Source of the DNA: Mycobacterium sp. SMC-2
GTDB taxonomy: Bacteria; Actinomycetota; Actinomycetes; Mycobacteriales; Mycobacteriaceae
Direction of reading: 5' to 3'
DNA: 64,000 nucleotides
Assembly: GCF_025263485.1 (NCBI RefSeq)
Contig: NZ_CP079863.1
Span: 5,208,001 to 5,272,000 of the forward strand
A program made the translations under genes and the position numbers. Positions 52,688-63,676 of this stretch are shown here, one piece after another. Within the stretch, counting starts at the first letter, position 1; every line of letters starts with the position of its first letter. The notes below the pieces were generated by a model, which was given only the letters and a program-made list of their open reading frames with translations, did not search any database and was not told the origin of the DNA.

Positions 52688-53944
52688 ATGCCGACCCGCA
52701 GCAGGACGACACCGGGGATCCCTGTCCGGGATCGGGCCGCACTGCAGGCGGTGAATTTCTTCATGGCCGACATGGAGGCCGGCATGGGGCCATTCTTGGG
52801 AGTCTTACTCGCCAGCCGCGGCTGGCCCACCGGCACCATCGGCCTAGTGATCACGCTCGGGGCGATCGTCGGCATGATCTCGGTCGCTCCGGCGGGGGCG
52901 CTGGTCGATGCAACCACCCGCAAGCGAGCCTGCGTCATCGGAGCCGGACTCGCCGCGGTGGTGGCCTCGGCGGTGATCCTGACGACGCGGCACTTCTGGG
53001 TTGTCGCGGCCGCCCAGGCCGTCATGTGCATTTCCGGGGCGACGATCGCCCCTGCGGTGATCGGCATCACGCTTGGCGCGGCGCGGCAGGCCGGCTTTGT
53101 CGCCCAAAACGGCCGCAATCAGGCCTACAACCACGCCGGCAACATGGTGGGCGCCGCCGCGGGCGGGCTGCTGGGCTGGCTGGTCGGGTACGCCGGCGTG
53201 TTCTGGCTGGCCGCGGGGTTCGCGGTGATCACCGCCATGGCGGTGCTATCCATTCCCGCCGCCCGCATCGACCATCACGTCGCGCGCGGCGAGGCCATCG
53301 CGACGGGCCAGGCTCCGATCAAGAGGATGCGCGTGCTGCTCGAATCGAGGCCGTTGCTGGCGTTGGCCGCGGCAATGGTGCTGTTTCATTTGGGAAACGC
53401 GGCGATGCTGCCCCTCTACGGGCTGGCCGTGGTCGCCACCCACGCCAACCCGTTTATCACGGTGGCCAGCACCGTCGTCGTCGCGCAGGCGGTCATGGTC
53501 GTCGCCGCACTGGCCGCGATGCGGATCGCCCAAACCCGCGGCTATTGGCTGGCCATCCTGATCGCGTTAACCGCGCTGCCGGTGCGCGGGCTGCTGGCCG
53601 CCGGCCTCATCACGACCTGGGGCGTCATCCCGGTGCAGATCCTCGACGGGATCGGCGCGGGCATGCTGTCGGTCGCGGTGCCAGGGCTGGTGGCCCGCAT
53701 ACTCGACGGCACCGGCCACATCAACGTCGGTCAGGGCGCCATTATGGCCGCACAAGGCCTGGGCGGCGCACTCAGCCCGCTGCTGGGCGGCGTCGTCGCC
53801 CAACACCTCGGCTTCCCCACTGCGTTCACAATGCTCGGCGCGCTGTCACTGGGATCACTGGTCATCTGGCTGACATTCGCGCCCATTCTCCGCCACTTCG
53901 GTGACGACGCCGCCGTGCCGGTCGCCGGCCTCCCCCAGCAGTAG
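52688..53944 (+). CDS. MFS transporter
   Basis: A 418-residue twelve-helix major facilitator. Helix 1 follows [20 protein letters not shown], the loop after helix 2 has [16 protein letters not shown] (MFS signature region), and later segments include [19 protein letters not shown] and [17 protein letters not shown]. The substrate is unknown; the pattern is of the drug/efflux-like type. ATG 52688 has an AAGG just upstream. The prrA gene begins 16 bases after its stop, so the two could be co-transcribed. Confidence 0.87.
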   Translation: MPTRSRTTPGIPVRDRAALQAVNFFMADMEAGMGPFLGVLLASRGWPTGTIGLVITLGAIVGMISVAPAGALVDATTRKRACVIGAGLAAVVASAVILTTRHFWVVAAAQAVMCISGATIAPAVIGITLGAARQAGFVAQNGRNQAYNHAGNMVGAAAGGLLGWLVGYAGVFWLAAGFAVITAMAVLSIPAARIDHHVARGEAIATGQAPIKRMRVLLESRPLLALAAAMVLFHLGNAAMLPLYGLAVVATHANPFITVASTVVVAQAVMVVAALAAMRIAQTRGYWLAILIALTALPVRGLLAAGLITTWGVIPVQILDGIGAGMLSVAVPGLVARILDGTGHINVGQGAIMAAQGLGGALSPLLGGVVAQHLGFPTAFTMLGALSLGSLVIWLTFAPILRHFGDDAAVPVAGLPQQ

Positions 53945-53960
53945 GCAACAGTCCGGCACA

Positions 53961-54671
53961 ATGGGCGGCATGGACACCGGTGGGACATCACCTCGCGTGT
54001 TGGTCGTCGACGACGACTCCGACGTGCTCGCCTCGCTGGAACGTGGCCTGCGCCTGTCCGGATTCGAGGTGTCGACTGCGGTCGACGGCGCCGAAGCCCT
54101 GCGCAGCGCCACCGAGACGCGGCCGGACGCCATCGTGCTGGACATCAACATGCCCGTGCTGGACGGCGTCAGCGTCGTCACGGCGCTCCGGGCGATGGAC
54201 AACGACGTGCCGGTCTGCGTGCTGTCCGCCCGCAGCTCGGTCGACGACCGGGTGGCCGGGCTCGAGGCCGGCGCCGACGATTACCTGGTCAAACCGTTCG
54301 TGCTGGCCGAGCTGGTCGCGCGGGTCAAGGCGCTGCTGCGCCGCCGCGGCGCGACCGCCACGTCGTCCTCGGAAACCATCACCGTGGGCCCGCTGGAAGT
54401 GGACATCCCCGGCCGGCGCGCCCGGGTCAATGGCGTCGACGTCGACCTGACCAAGCGTGAGTTCGACCTGCTGGCGGTGCTGGCCGAGCACAAGACCGCG
54501 GTGTTGTCGCGCGCGCAGCTGTTGGAACTGGTGTGGGGTTACGACTTCGCCGCCGACACCAACGTCGTCGACGTGTTCATCGGTTACCTGCGCCGCAAGC
54601 TGGAGGCCCATGGCGGCCCTCGCCTGCTGCACACCGTCCGCGGAGTAGGGTTCGTCCTGCGCATGCAGTAA
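53961..54671 (+). CDS. prrA: response regulator PrrA
   Basis: A 236-residue OmpR-family response regulator, nearly identical to M. tuberculosis PrrA (Rv0903c), with the same start (MGGMDTG). The receiver domain has [17 protein letters not shown] and the phosphorylated Asp in [13 protein letters not shown]; Thr/Ser and Lys follow in VLSARSS and DYLVKPF. The winged-helix DNA-binding domain ends [20 protein letters not shown]. PrrAB adapts mycobacteria to macrophage entry, nitrogen limitation and hypoxia and is reported essential. prrB follows 14 bases downstream. Confidence 0.97.
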   Translation: MGGMDTGGTSPRVLVVDDDSDVLASLERGLRLSGFEVSTAVDGAEALRSATETRPDAIVLDINMPVLDGVSVVTALRAMDNDVPVCVLSARSSVDDRVAGLEAGADDYLVKPFVLAELVARVKALLRRRGATATSSSETITVGPLEVDIPGRRARVNGVDVDLTKREFDLLAVLAEHKTAVLSRAQLLELVWGYDFAADTNVVDVFIGYLRRKLEAHGGPRLLHTVRGVGFVLRMQ

Positions 54672-54685
54672 CCCGGCGAGCGGCC

Positions 54686-56026
54686 ATGAATTTCCTGTCC
54701 CGCATCCTGACCCGTACGCCATCGCTACGCGCCCGGGTCGTGGTTGCGACGGTCATCGGCGCGGCGATTCCCGTCCTCATCGTCGGCATCGTCGTCTGGG
54801 TCGGCATCACCAACGACCGCAAGGAGCGGCTGGACCGCCGCCTCGACGAGGCCGCGGGCTTCGCCATACCTTTCCTGCCGCGCGGTCTCGACGAAATTCC
54901 GCGCTCCCCCAACGACAACGACGCCATCATGACGATCCGGCGTAACGACCTGGTCAAGTCGAATTCCGACGTGACGCTGCCCAAGTTGGACGTCGACTAC
55001 GCCGACGTTTATGTCAATGGCGTGCGGTATCGGGTGCGGACGGTCGAGATTCCGGGGCCGGAGCCCACGTCGCTGGCCGTGGGCGCGACGTATGACGCGA
55101 CCATCGCCGAGACCAACAACCTGCACCGGCGGGTGCTGTTGATCTGTGGCTTCGCCATCGTCTCGGCGGCGGTGTTCGCCTGGTTGCTGGCGGCGTTCGC
55201 GGTGCGGCCCTTCAAACAGCTCGCGCAGCAGACCCGTTCGATCGACGCGGGCGACGAGGCACCGCGGGTCGAAGTGCACGGCGCCACCGAGGCCGTCGAG
55301 ATCGCCGAGGCCATGCGCGGCATGCTGCAGCGGATCTGGAACGAGCAGAACCGGACCAAGGAGGCACTGGCGTCGGCCCGCGACTTCGCCGCCGTGTCGT
55401 CGCACGAGCTGCGCACCCCCCTGACCGCGATGCGCACCAACCTCGAGGTGCTGTCCACCCTGGACATGTCCGACGACCAACGCAAAGAGGTGTTGAGCGA
55501 CGTCATTCGCACCCAGTCGCGGATCGAGGCCACTTTGAGCGCGCTCGAGCGGTTGGCCCAGGGCGAACTGTCGACTTCCGACGACCACGTGCCGGTCGAC
55601 ATCACCGAGCTGCTGGACCGGGCCGCCCACGACGCGATGCGCATCTATCCCAACCTCGACGTGTCACTGGTGCCGTCGCCGACCTGCATCATCGTCGGCC
55701 TGCCGGCCGGATTGCGCCTGGCGGTGGACAACGCGATCGCCAATGCCGTCAAGCACGGCGGCGCCACCCGCGTCCAGCTCTCAGCGGTCAGCTCGCGCGC
55801 CGGGGTGGAGATCGCCATCGACGACAACGGCAGCGGCGTCCCCGAAGACGAGCGCGACGTGGTGTTCGAGCGGTTCTCCCGCGGGTCGACCGCCTCGCAT
55901 TCCGGATCGGGGCTGGGGCTGGCGCTGGTGGCCCAGCAGGCCCACTTGCACCGCGGGACAGCCGCACTGGAAAGCAGCCCGCTGGGCGGCGCGCGGTTGG
56001 TGCTCCGCCTCCCCGGCCCGACCTAA
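54686..56026 (+). CDS. prrB: sensor histidine kinase PrrB
   Basis: A 446-residue membrane histidine kinase, the same length as Rv0902c. It has two membrane segments (near residues 17-40, VVVATVIGAAIPVLIVGIVV; and near 153-175, LLICGFAIVSAAVFAWLLA) around a periplasmic sensor loop, a HAMP linker, the phospho-His in AVSSHELRTPLTAM, the N-box NAIANAVKHGGATR, and G boxes DDNGSGVPEDE and GSGLGLALV. It phosphorylates PrrA. Confidence 0.96.
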   Translation: MNFLSRILTRTPSLRARVVVATVIGAAIPVLIVGIVVWVGITNDRKERLDRRLDEAAGFAIPFLPRGLDEIPRSPNDNDAIMTIRRNDLVKSNSDVTLPKLDVDYADVYVNGVRYRVRTVEIPGPEPTSLAVGATYDATIAETNNLHRRVLLICGFAIVSAAVFAWLLAAFAVRPFKQLAQQTRSIDAGDEAPRVEVHGATEAVEIAEAMRGMLQRIWNEQNRTKEALASARDFAAVSSHELRTPLTAMRTNLEVLSTLDMSDDQRKEVLSDVIRTQSRIEATLSALERLAQGELSTSDDHVPVDITELLDRAAHDAMRIYPNLDVSLVPSPTCIIVGLPAGLRLAVDNAIANAVKHGGATRVQLSAVSSRAGVEIAIDDNGSGVPEDERDVVFERFSRGSTASHSGSGLGLALVAQQAHLHRGTAALESSPLGGARLVLRLPGPT

Positions 56027-56156
56027 CTGCTGTTGCGCCGCGGCGCGGTCATGGCCATCTCCGAATTCGTTGATGGCGCACGGTTTTTGACCCGGTTGAC
56101 GATTAGCGCGAGGGTCAACTCGATTCGACCCCTGCCGGGTCGGGCACACTGGAGCG

Positions 56157-56420
56157 ATGGCCAACGGCAAGAAACCGACCGACAACGAAACCCTGGCACA
56201 CATCCGTGAGCTGGTCGCCGAGGAGAAAGCCCTGCGGGCGCAGCTGCAACAGCGCGACATCTCCGAATCGGAGGAGCATGACCGCTTGCGCCGGCTGGAG
56301 GTCGAGCTCGACCAGTGTTGGGACCTGCTGCGGCAGCGTCGTGCGCTGCGCGACACCGGCGGTGACCCGCGCGAGGCCGAGGTGCGTCCACCCGACGAGG
56401 TCGAGGGTTACCTGAACTGA
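56157..56420 (+). CDS. DUF2630 family protein
   Basis: An 87-residue helical protein of the DUF2630 family, the length of Rv0898c. Most of it is one charged helix (HIRELVAEEKALRAQLQQRD, then RLRRLEVELDQCWDLLRQRR), ending PPDEVEGYL. Function is unknown; a coiled-coil partner role is likely. Its stop TGA overlaps the presumed CTG start of the next gene (CTGA), which suggests coupling. Confidence 0.85.
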   Translation: MANGKKPTDNETLAHIRELVAEEKALRAQLQQRDISESEEHDRLRRLEVELDQCWDLLRQRRALRDTGGDPREAEVRPPDEVEGYLN

Positions 56421-57984
56421 GCCGCCCCGCAGACGTCGACGCCGTCGTCATTGGTGGCGGCCACAACGGCCTGGTCGCGGCGGGGTATCTCGCCCGGGCG
56501 GGCCTCCGGGTGCGGTTGCTGGAGCGGCTGCGACACGTCGGCGGGGCCGCCGTCTCGGTTGAGGCGTTCGACGGCGTCGGGGTTCGGCTGTCGCGGTACT
56601 CCTACCTGGTCAGCCTGCTGCCGCCCCGCATCGTCGACGACCTGGGCGCCGCGGTGCGGCTGGCCCGGCGGCGGCATTCCTCGTACACGCCCGACCCTGC
56701 CGCCGATGGCCGCCGCGGACTGCTGATCGGGGCGGCCGGCGACACGTTCGCCGCGATCGGCGCCGCCCAGGACAAGGACGGGTTCGCCGCCTTTTACCGA
56801 CGCTGCGGGCTGGTCACCCGGCGGCTGTGGCCGACGCTGCTGGAACCGCTGCGCACCCGCGAGCAGGCCCGCCGGCATGTCGCGGAAAACGGCGAAGCGG
56901 CGGCCGCGTGGCACGCGATGATCGACGAGCCGATCGGGCATGCCATCACCGCCGCCGTCGGCAACGACGTGGTCCGCGGGGTGATCGCGACCGACGCGCT
57001 GATCGGAACGTTCGCTCGCCTCGGCGACCCGTCGCTGATCCAGAATGTCTGCTTCCTGTATCACGTCCTCGGCGGCGGCACCGGGGACTGGGACGTTCCC
57101 GTCGGCGGGATGGGCGCGTTGACCGAGGCCCTGGCGGCGGCCGCCGTCGGCCACGGTGCCGAAATCACCACCGGCGCAGAGGTTTACGCCGTCGAACCGG
57201 ACGGCCTGGTGCGGTATCGCGCTGGCGACGCCGAGCGCCTGATCCGGGCCCGCTTCGTCCTCGCGGGCGTCACGCCGGCGGTACTGGCCGGCCTGCTCGG
57301 CGAACGACCGCCGGCCCCCGCCCAGGGTGCGCAGGTCAAGGTGAACATGGTGTTGCGGCGCCTGCCCCGGCTGCGTGACGACGCCGTCACACCCGAACAG
57401 GCCTTCGCCGGGACCTTGCATGTGAACGAGACCTGGACCCAACTGGACAGCGGGTATTCGCGCGCGGCCGCCGGGCATATCCCGAATCCCCTTCCCTGCG
57501 AAGCTTATTGCCATTCGTTGACCGACCCGAGCATCCTGTCGGACGACCTGCGGGAGTCCGGTGCCCACACGATGACGGTGTTCGGCCTGCACACCCCGCA
57601 CTCGCTGTTCGACGGCACCTACTCCGGCGCCCTGCGCGACCGGCTGACCGAGGCGGTGCTGGCGTCACTGAATTCCGTTCTGGCCGAGCCGATTCAGGAG
57701 GTGTTGATGAGCGACGCGGAGGGCCGGCCGTGCATCGAGACGACGACCACCCTGGACTTGCACCGCACACTGCGGATGACTGCCGGCAACATCTTCCACG
57801 GCGGCTTGGCGTGGCCGTTCGCGGACGACGACGACCCGCTGGACACGCCGGCGCGGCAATGGGGGGTGGCCACCGCGCACGAGCGGATCATGCTGTGCGG
57901 CTCCGGCGCCCGCCGCGGCGGTGCTGTCTCGGGCATCGGCGGGCACAACGCCGCCATGGCGGTGCTGGCTTCTTGCCGCGAGAG

Positions 57985-57988
<4 letters not shown>
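56417..57988 (+). CDS. phytoene dehydrogenase-like FAD oxidoreductase (apparent CTG start)
   Basis: A 523-residue FAD oxidoreductase of the phytoene desaturase type, equivalent to Rv0897c. The FAD motif [20 protein letters not shown] lies at residues about 10-29, with [18 protein letters not shown] next. The C-terminal [20 protein letters not shown] closes the flavin site. No ATG, GTG or TTG precedes the FAD motif in frame: the first standard start, GTG 56510, would delete it. CTG 56417 gives (M)[14 protein letters not shown], which matches the homologue, and overlaps the upstream stop. Substrate is unknown. Confidence 0.85.
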
Positions 57989-59277
<1,289 letters not shown>

Positions 59278-59323
59278 GAGAACCCCTTTGCGCTCTGGCT
59301 GGTATGGCTGCCCTGACTAGGTG

Positions 59324-59329
59324 CTTATA
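59324..59329 (-). promoter_or_regulatory. candidate -10 element of gltA2
   Basis: On the minus strand TATAAG lies 46 bases upstream of the gltA2 start, a normal -10 position with a short leader that carries AAAGGGG as the ribosome binding site. No clear -35 is visible. Confidence 0.35.
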
Positions 59330-59444
59330 GGTGAAGGTAGTCGTTGTCGCGCTCGCGTGCCTGCCCGGGGTCGGTCGGCGGAGGCCGCAGCGACAATCCG
59401 TGTCAGGTGGCCTCTCGCGCGTCACACCGCACGCCCGGCCCGGG

Positions 59445-60104
59445 TTAGGGCTGGAGGCGCTCCACGTGAGCGCCGGTGACCCGGATCCGGTTATGCAGCC
59501 GGTTCTCCCGCCCCTGCCAGAATTCAACCGACTCGGGGGCGAGCAGATAGCCACCCCAGCCCGGCGGCACCGGAATCTCTTCCTGCCCGGCGAAGCGGGC
59601 GGTCACCTCTGCGAGCTGGTCGAGCAGCGCCGCGCGCGACGCGATCGGACGGGACTGACGCGATGCCCACGCGCCCAGTTGCGAGCCGCGCGGCCGCTTG
59701 GACCAGTAGTCCGCGGTCTCCTCGGCGGTGACCTTGCTCACCGGGCCGCGCAGGTGGACCTGCCGGCCCAGCTGGTACCAGGGAAATGTCGCCGATGCGT
59801 ACGGCGTCGCCACGAGATCGGCACCCTTGGCCGAGTCATAGTTGGTGAAAAATGTGATCCCGCACTCGTCCACGCTCTTGCACAAGACCGAGCGGCTCGC
59901 CGGCCTGCCGTCGGCAACGGTGGCCAGCACCATGGCGTTCGGCTCGGCGACGCCGGACCGCTCGGCGTCGGCGATCCATTTGCGCAACAAGGCAACCCAC
60001 CCGTCGTCCAGCCAATCCGCGTCCAGATCGGGGCTGCCGTCCTTTTCCACCGATCCGTATTCCACGCGCATCCTTTGCAGGCGCTCGGAGTCTGGTCCTA
60101 CCAT
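59445..60104 (-). CDS. pdxH: pyridoxamine 5'-phosphate oxidase PdxH
   Basis: A 219-residue FMN enzyme that oxidises pyridoxamine or pyridoxine phosphate to PLP. Typical segments are [61 protein letters not shown] and the C-terminal [15 protein letters not shown] ending RLQP. It resembles M. tuberculosis Rv2607, which sits elsewhere in that genome; here the gene lies between the two citrate synthase genes. The start may be ATG 60104 or ATG 60071 ([12 protein letters not shown]). Confidence 0.93.
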   Translation of the reverse strand: MVGPDSERLQRMRVEYGSVEKDGSPDLDADWLDDGWVALLRKWIADAERSGVAEPNAMVLATVADGRPASRSVLCKSVDECGITFFTNYDSAKGADLVATPYASATFPWYQLGRQVHLRGPVSKVTAEETADYWSKRPRGSQLGAWASRQSRPIASRAALLDQLAEVTARFAGQEEIPVPPGWGGYLLAPESVEFWQGRENRLHNRIRVTGAHVERLQP

Positions 60105-60126
60105 CGCGCCAACGCTACCGGGGCCT

Positions 60127-60159
60127 GCTACCGGCCGGTAGCGCCCACCCGAAGGTGGG
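60127..60159. promoter_or_regulatory. 16-bp palindrome and hairpin upstream of citA
   Basis: GCTACCGGCCGGTAGC (60127-60142) is a perfect palindrome. A GCTACCGG half copy occurs just to its left. Immediately after, CCCACC (60144-60149) and GGTGGG (60154-60159) form a hairpin with a CGAA loop, 16 bases before the citA start. The palindrome is a candidate operator for divergent pdxH and citA. The hairpin could affect initiation of citA. Confidence 0.45.
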
Positions 60160-60175
60160 GTGCGAGAATTTTCGT

Positions 60176-61297
60176 ATGACTGTGGTCCCCGAAAACTTTG
60201 TCCCCGGCCTCGAAGGCGTCGTCGCCTTCACTACCGAGATCGCCGAACCGGATAAAGACGGCGGAGCGCTGCGCTACCGCGGCGTCGACATCCAAGACCT
60301 GGTGGATCAGCAGGTCACGTTCGGCGACGTGTGGGCCCTGCTAGTCGACGGCAAGTTCGGCCACGGACTGCCGCCCGCCGAGCCGTTCCCGCTGCCGATC
60401 CACACCGGCGACGTGCGCGTCGACGTGCAGGCGGGCCTGGCGATGCTGGCCCCGATCTGGGGGTATCGACCCCTGCTCGATACCGACGACGACACCGCCC
60501 GCGACCAGCTGGCCCGGGCGTCGGTGATGGCGCTCTCCTACGTCGCGCAGTCCGCGCGCGGCATCTATCAGCCCGCGGTTCCGCAGCGGGTCATCGACGA
60601 ATGCTCAACGGTCACAGCCCGTTTCATGACGCGTTGGCAGGGTGAGCCGGACCCACGGCATGTCGAGGCGATTGACGCCTATTGGGTGTCGGCCGCCGAA
60701 CACGGCATGAACGCATCGACGTTCACCGCGCGGGTGATCGCCTCGACCGGGGCCGACGTGGCGGCGGCATTGTCCGGCGCGATCGGCGCGATGAGCGGGC
60801 CGCTGCACGGCGGAGCGCCGGCGCGGGTGCTGCCGATGATCGAAGAGGTCGAGCGCACCGGCGACGCCCGCGGGCTGGTCAAGAAGATCCTCGACAGCGG
60901 CGACAAGCTGATGGGCTTCGGGCACCGGGTCTACCGCGCGGAGGACCCGCGGGCACGGGTGCTGCGCGCGACCGCCGAGCGGTTGGGTGCGCCCCGCCAC
61001 GAGGTTGCGGTCGCGCTGGAGCAGGCCGCCCTGGCCGAGCTGCGGGAGCGCCGCCCGGACCGGGCGATCGAGACCAACGTCGAGTTCTGGGCGGCGGTGA
61101 TCTTGGACTTTGCCCAGGTGCCGGCCAACATGATGCCGGCGATGTTCACCTGCGGGCGCACCGCGGGCTGGTGCGCGCACATCCTCGAGCAGAAGCGGCT
61201 CGCCAAGCTGGTGCGCCCGTCGGCCATCTATGTGGGACCCGGGCCGCGCAGCCCGCAATCCGTCCAAGGTTGGGACCGCGTCTTCACCCACGCCTGA
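60176..61297 (+). CDS. citA: second citrate synthase CitA
   Basis: A 373-residue citrate synthase, orthologue of Rv0889c (370 residues). It has [37 protein letters not shown] with the catalytic His, [15 protein letters not shown] and [18 protein letters not shown]. It may supply citrate or 2-methylcitrate, the latter in propionyl-CoA disposal. ATG 60176 is preceded by GAGAAT six bases upstream, so a leaderless start is possible. It is divergent from pdxH. Confidence 0.94.
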   Translation: MTVVPENFVPGLEGVVAFTTEIAEPDKDGGALRYRGVDIQDLVDQQVTFGDVWALLVDGKFGHGLPPAEPFPLPIHTGDVRVDVQAGLAMLAPIWGYRPLLDTDDDTARDQLARASVMALSYVAQSARGIYQPAVPQRVIDECSTVTARFMTRWQGEPDPRHVEAIDAYWVSAAEHGMNASTFTARVIASTGADVAAALSGAIGAMSGPLHGGAPARVLPMIEEVERTGDARGLVKKILDSGDKLMGFGHRVYRAEDPRARVLRATAERLGAPRHEVAVALEQAALAELRERRPDRAIETNVEFWAAVILDFAQVPANMMPAMFTCGRTAGWCAHILEQKRLAKLVRPSAIYVGPGPRSPQSVQGWDRVFTHA

Positions 61298-61427
61298 GCG
61301 GGCCCGGCTGTCGGTGCCCGGCGATTAAATGGGTGTCGCCGCGATGAGTTTTCGTCGCGGGCGCAGTCATAACTCGCGAGCCTGCCCGTTGGGGGCCGGC
61401 CTGGGAACCGACAGCAAGGAGAACACA

Positions 61428-61877
61428 ATGGCGCTCAACATCGAACCCGCACTGTCCCCGCACCTGGTGGTGGACGACGCCGCCGCCGCGATTGACTTCT
61501 ACGTCAAGGCTTTCGGCGCCGAGGAGCTGGGGCGTGTGCCTCGTCCAGACGGAAAGCTCGTCCACGCCGCGGTGCGCATCAACGGCTTTCTGGTCATGCT
61601 CAACGACGACTTCCCCGAGATGTGTGGCGGCAAGTCGATGACGCCCAAGTCGTTGGGCGGCACCCCGGTCACCATCCACCTGACGGTCACCGACGTCGAC
61701 GCCAAGTTCCAGCGGGCGCTGGACGCGGGCGCCACCGTGGTCACTGCGCTGGACGATCAGTTCTGGGGCGACCGCTACGGCGTGGTCGCCGACCCGTTCG
61801 GCCACCACTGGTCGTTGGGGCAGCCGGTCCGCGAGGTCGGCCACGAGGAGATCCAGGCGGCGATGTCTGCCATGTAG
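61428..61877 (+). CDS. glyoxalase/PhnB-like VOC protein
   Basis: A 149-residue PhnB-like vicinal-oxygen-chelate protein, like Rv0887c (152 residues). It contains SPHLVVDDAAAAIDFYVKAF, VHAAVRINGFLVMLND and DQFWGDRYGVVADPFGHHW, the last a family landmark. Substrate is unknown. ATG 61428 follows AAGGAG by six bases; the frame runs upstream to 61329 without homology. In M. tuberculosis Rv0888 lies between this gene and citA; here there is only a 130-base gap. Confidence 0.85.
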   Translation: MALNIEPALSPHLVVDDAAAAIDFYVKAFGAEELGRVPRPDGKLVHAAVRINGFLVMLNDDFPEMCGGKSMTPKSLGGTPVTIHLTVTDVDAKFQRALDAGATVVTALDDQFWGDRYGVVADPFGHHWSLGQPVREVGHEEIQAAMSAM

Positions 61878-61893
61878 CGCGCCCGCTGACCGC

Positions 61894-61954
61894 GCCGAAC
61901 GTCGGCTTGATACGCCAGAACGCGGACGTTCCACCCAACAACTCGACGTTCGGC
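61894..61954. terminator. nested inverted repeat at the VOC/fprB convergent junction
   Basis: GCCGAACGTCG (61894-61904) and CGACGTTCGGC (61944-61954) form a perfect 11-bp stem with a 39-base loop. Inside the loop GAACG (61918-61922) and CGTTC (61927-61931) form a second stem. The structure occupies the gap between the two gene ends and may end both transcripts. Confidence 0.5.
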
Positions 61955-61963
61955 GACTACCGG

Positions 61964-63655
61964 TCAGCCAAGCAGCCGGTCCAGCAGCCCGCGTCGCGGC
62001 GGTGGCGCCGGCTCGGCGGTGGCAGCGGCGGCGAGCATGTCGGCGACGCGGGTGAACTTGTTCCGCGGCCGACCGTCGCCGCTGCCACGGGCGATCTCGG
62101 CGGCGTCGATCGCCCGCCAGCCGCGGGCATCGACGGCGTCGGGCTGCCGGGCCCGCACCAGCTTGGCCAGCGCCCCCGGTGAGGCCACCGGGTCGCTGAG
62201 CCTGCCGGCGTTGAAATCGGCCACCAGGGCCTGCACGGTCTGCAAGGAACACGACTTGTTCGTGCCGATGAACCCGCTCGGACCGCGTTTGATCCAGCCC
62301 GCGACATACGCTCCGTTAACCGGCGCCCCGGAGTCGGGGTCCACCACACGGCCACCGTCGTTGGGCACGACGGCCGCCGACTCGTCGAATGGCAGATCGC
62401 GAATCGGCTTGCCGCGATAGCCAATTGACGTCAGCACCAGGCCCGCGTCCAGTCGGTGCAACTCGTCGGTGCCGGTGACCGCGAACTCCACGCCGGTGGC
62501 GCGCCCGTCCCCCAGGACGCGGTTCGGCGTGAGCCGATAGGTCAGCCTGACTCGCGGACGCACGTTTTTTTGCGCCGAGTCGTCGCCGAGGCTGGCCAGG
62601 ATTTCCAGCTTGCGCTTCGCCAAGGGATCGGTGACGGTCGCGAGGTCGGCCGCCACCAGTTGGTGGTCGGCCGCGCTGAGCACGACCTCGGACGAGCCGG
62701 TGAGTCCGATCAGTTCGGGCAGGGTGAACGCAGACTGGGCGGGGCCGCGCCGGGCGGCGACCACCACTTCGCGGACCGCGGAGGCGCGAAGCGCGGCCAG
62801 TGCGCCATCGGAGATGTCGGTACGGGCCAGGTCGTTCGGGTCGGCCGTGAGCACCCGGGCCACGTCCAGGGCGACGTTCCCGTTGCCGACGATCACCACC
62901 CGCTCGTGGCCGAGATCGACTGGCAGCTCGGCGAAGTCGGGGTGCCCGTTGATCCACGCGACCAGTTCGGTGGCGGTTCCGGTGCCCGGTAGGCCCATGC
63001 CCTCGATCCTTAGGCGACGGTCGTCGGGGGCGCCGACGGCGTACAACACCGCGTGATGGTGAGCCAGCAGATCGGCGTGACTCACGTGCCGGCCGACCTC
63101 GACGTTGAGGTAGAACCGGAAGCGGCGATCACCGGCGACTCGGTCGAACAACCGGGTGACCCTTTTGGTGTTCTGGTGATCGGGCGCCACGCCGGCGCGC
63201 ACCAACCCGTAGGGCGTGGGCAGCTTCTCAAAGACGTTGACCCGCACGCCATGCTGCGTGAGCAGTTCGTCGGCGGCATACATCGCCGCTGGCCCGGAGC
63301 CGACGATGGCCACGGTCAGCGGCCGGCGCCGGGCACGCACCTGGGCGGCCGGGATCACCGGGGCCAGCTTGGACGTCGGGGGTAATTTCTTCCCCTCGGG
63401 CCGGTCCGGGTAGAAGGATGCGTTGATCTCGACGAACGGCAGCTGCTTGATGTCCAGCCGGGTGTCCGGAGCGATCGCGCCGACGGGACAGGCGCTCACG
63501 CACGCGCCGCAGTCCACGCACGCCACCGGATCGATGTAGAGCATCTCCGATGTGGCGAAGCCCGGCTCATCGGGCGTGGGGTGAATGCAGTTCACCGGGC
63601 ACGCGAAAACACAGGACCCGTCGTTGCAGCACGACTGGGTAATAACGTGCGGCAT
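61964..63655 (-). CDS. fprB: ferredoxin-NADP reductase FprB
   Basis: A 563-residue fusion of a ferredoxin domain and an adrenodoxin-reductase-type flavoprotein, like Rv0886 (575 residues). Residues 1-75 hold two iron-sulfur motifs (CCNDGSCVFACPVNC and CVDCGACVSACPVGAI). The FAD site is VAIVGSGPAAMYAADELL near 115, and the NADP site is VVIVGNGNVALDVARVL near 255. The C-terminal AGWIKRGPSGFIGTNK is typical. It passes electrons from NADPH to ferredoxins and P450s. ATG 63655 starts at the ferredoxin; the neighbour at 63677 is read in the same direction. Confidence 0.94.
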   Translation of the reverse strand: MPHVITQSCCNDGSCVFACPVNCIHPTPDEPGFATSEMLYIDPVACVDCGACVSACPVGAIAPDTRLDIKQLPFVEINASFYPDRPEGKKLPPTSKLAPVIPAAQVRARRRPLTVAIVGSGPAAMYAADELLTQHGVRVNVFEKLPTPYGLVRAGVAPDHQNTKRVTRLFDRVAGDRRFRFYLNVEVGRHVSHADLLAHHHAVLYAVGAPDDRRLRIEGMGLPGTGTATELVAWINGHPDFAELPVDLGHERVVIVGNGNVALDVARVLTADPNDLARTDISDGALAALRASAVREVVVAARRGPAQSAFTLPELIGLTGSSEVVLSAADHQLVAADLATVTDPLAKRKLEILASLGDDSAQKNVRPRVRLTYRLTPNRVLGDGRATGVEFAVTGTDELHRLDAGLVLTSIGYRGKPIRDLPFDESAAVVPNDGGRVVDPDSGAPVNGAYVAGWIKRGPSGFIGTNKSCSLQTVQALVADFNAGRLSDPVASPGALAKLVRARQPDAVDARGWRAIDAAEIARGSGDGRPRNKFTRVADMLAAAATAEPAPPPRRGLLDRLLG

Positions 63656-63676
63656 AGGCGATTACCCGTTCGGCCC

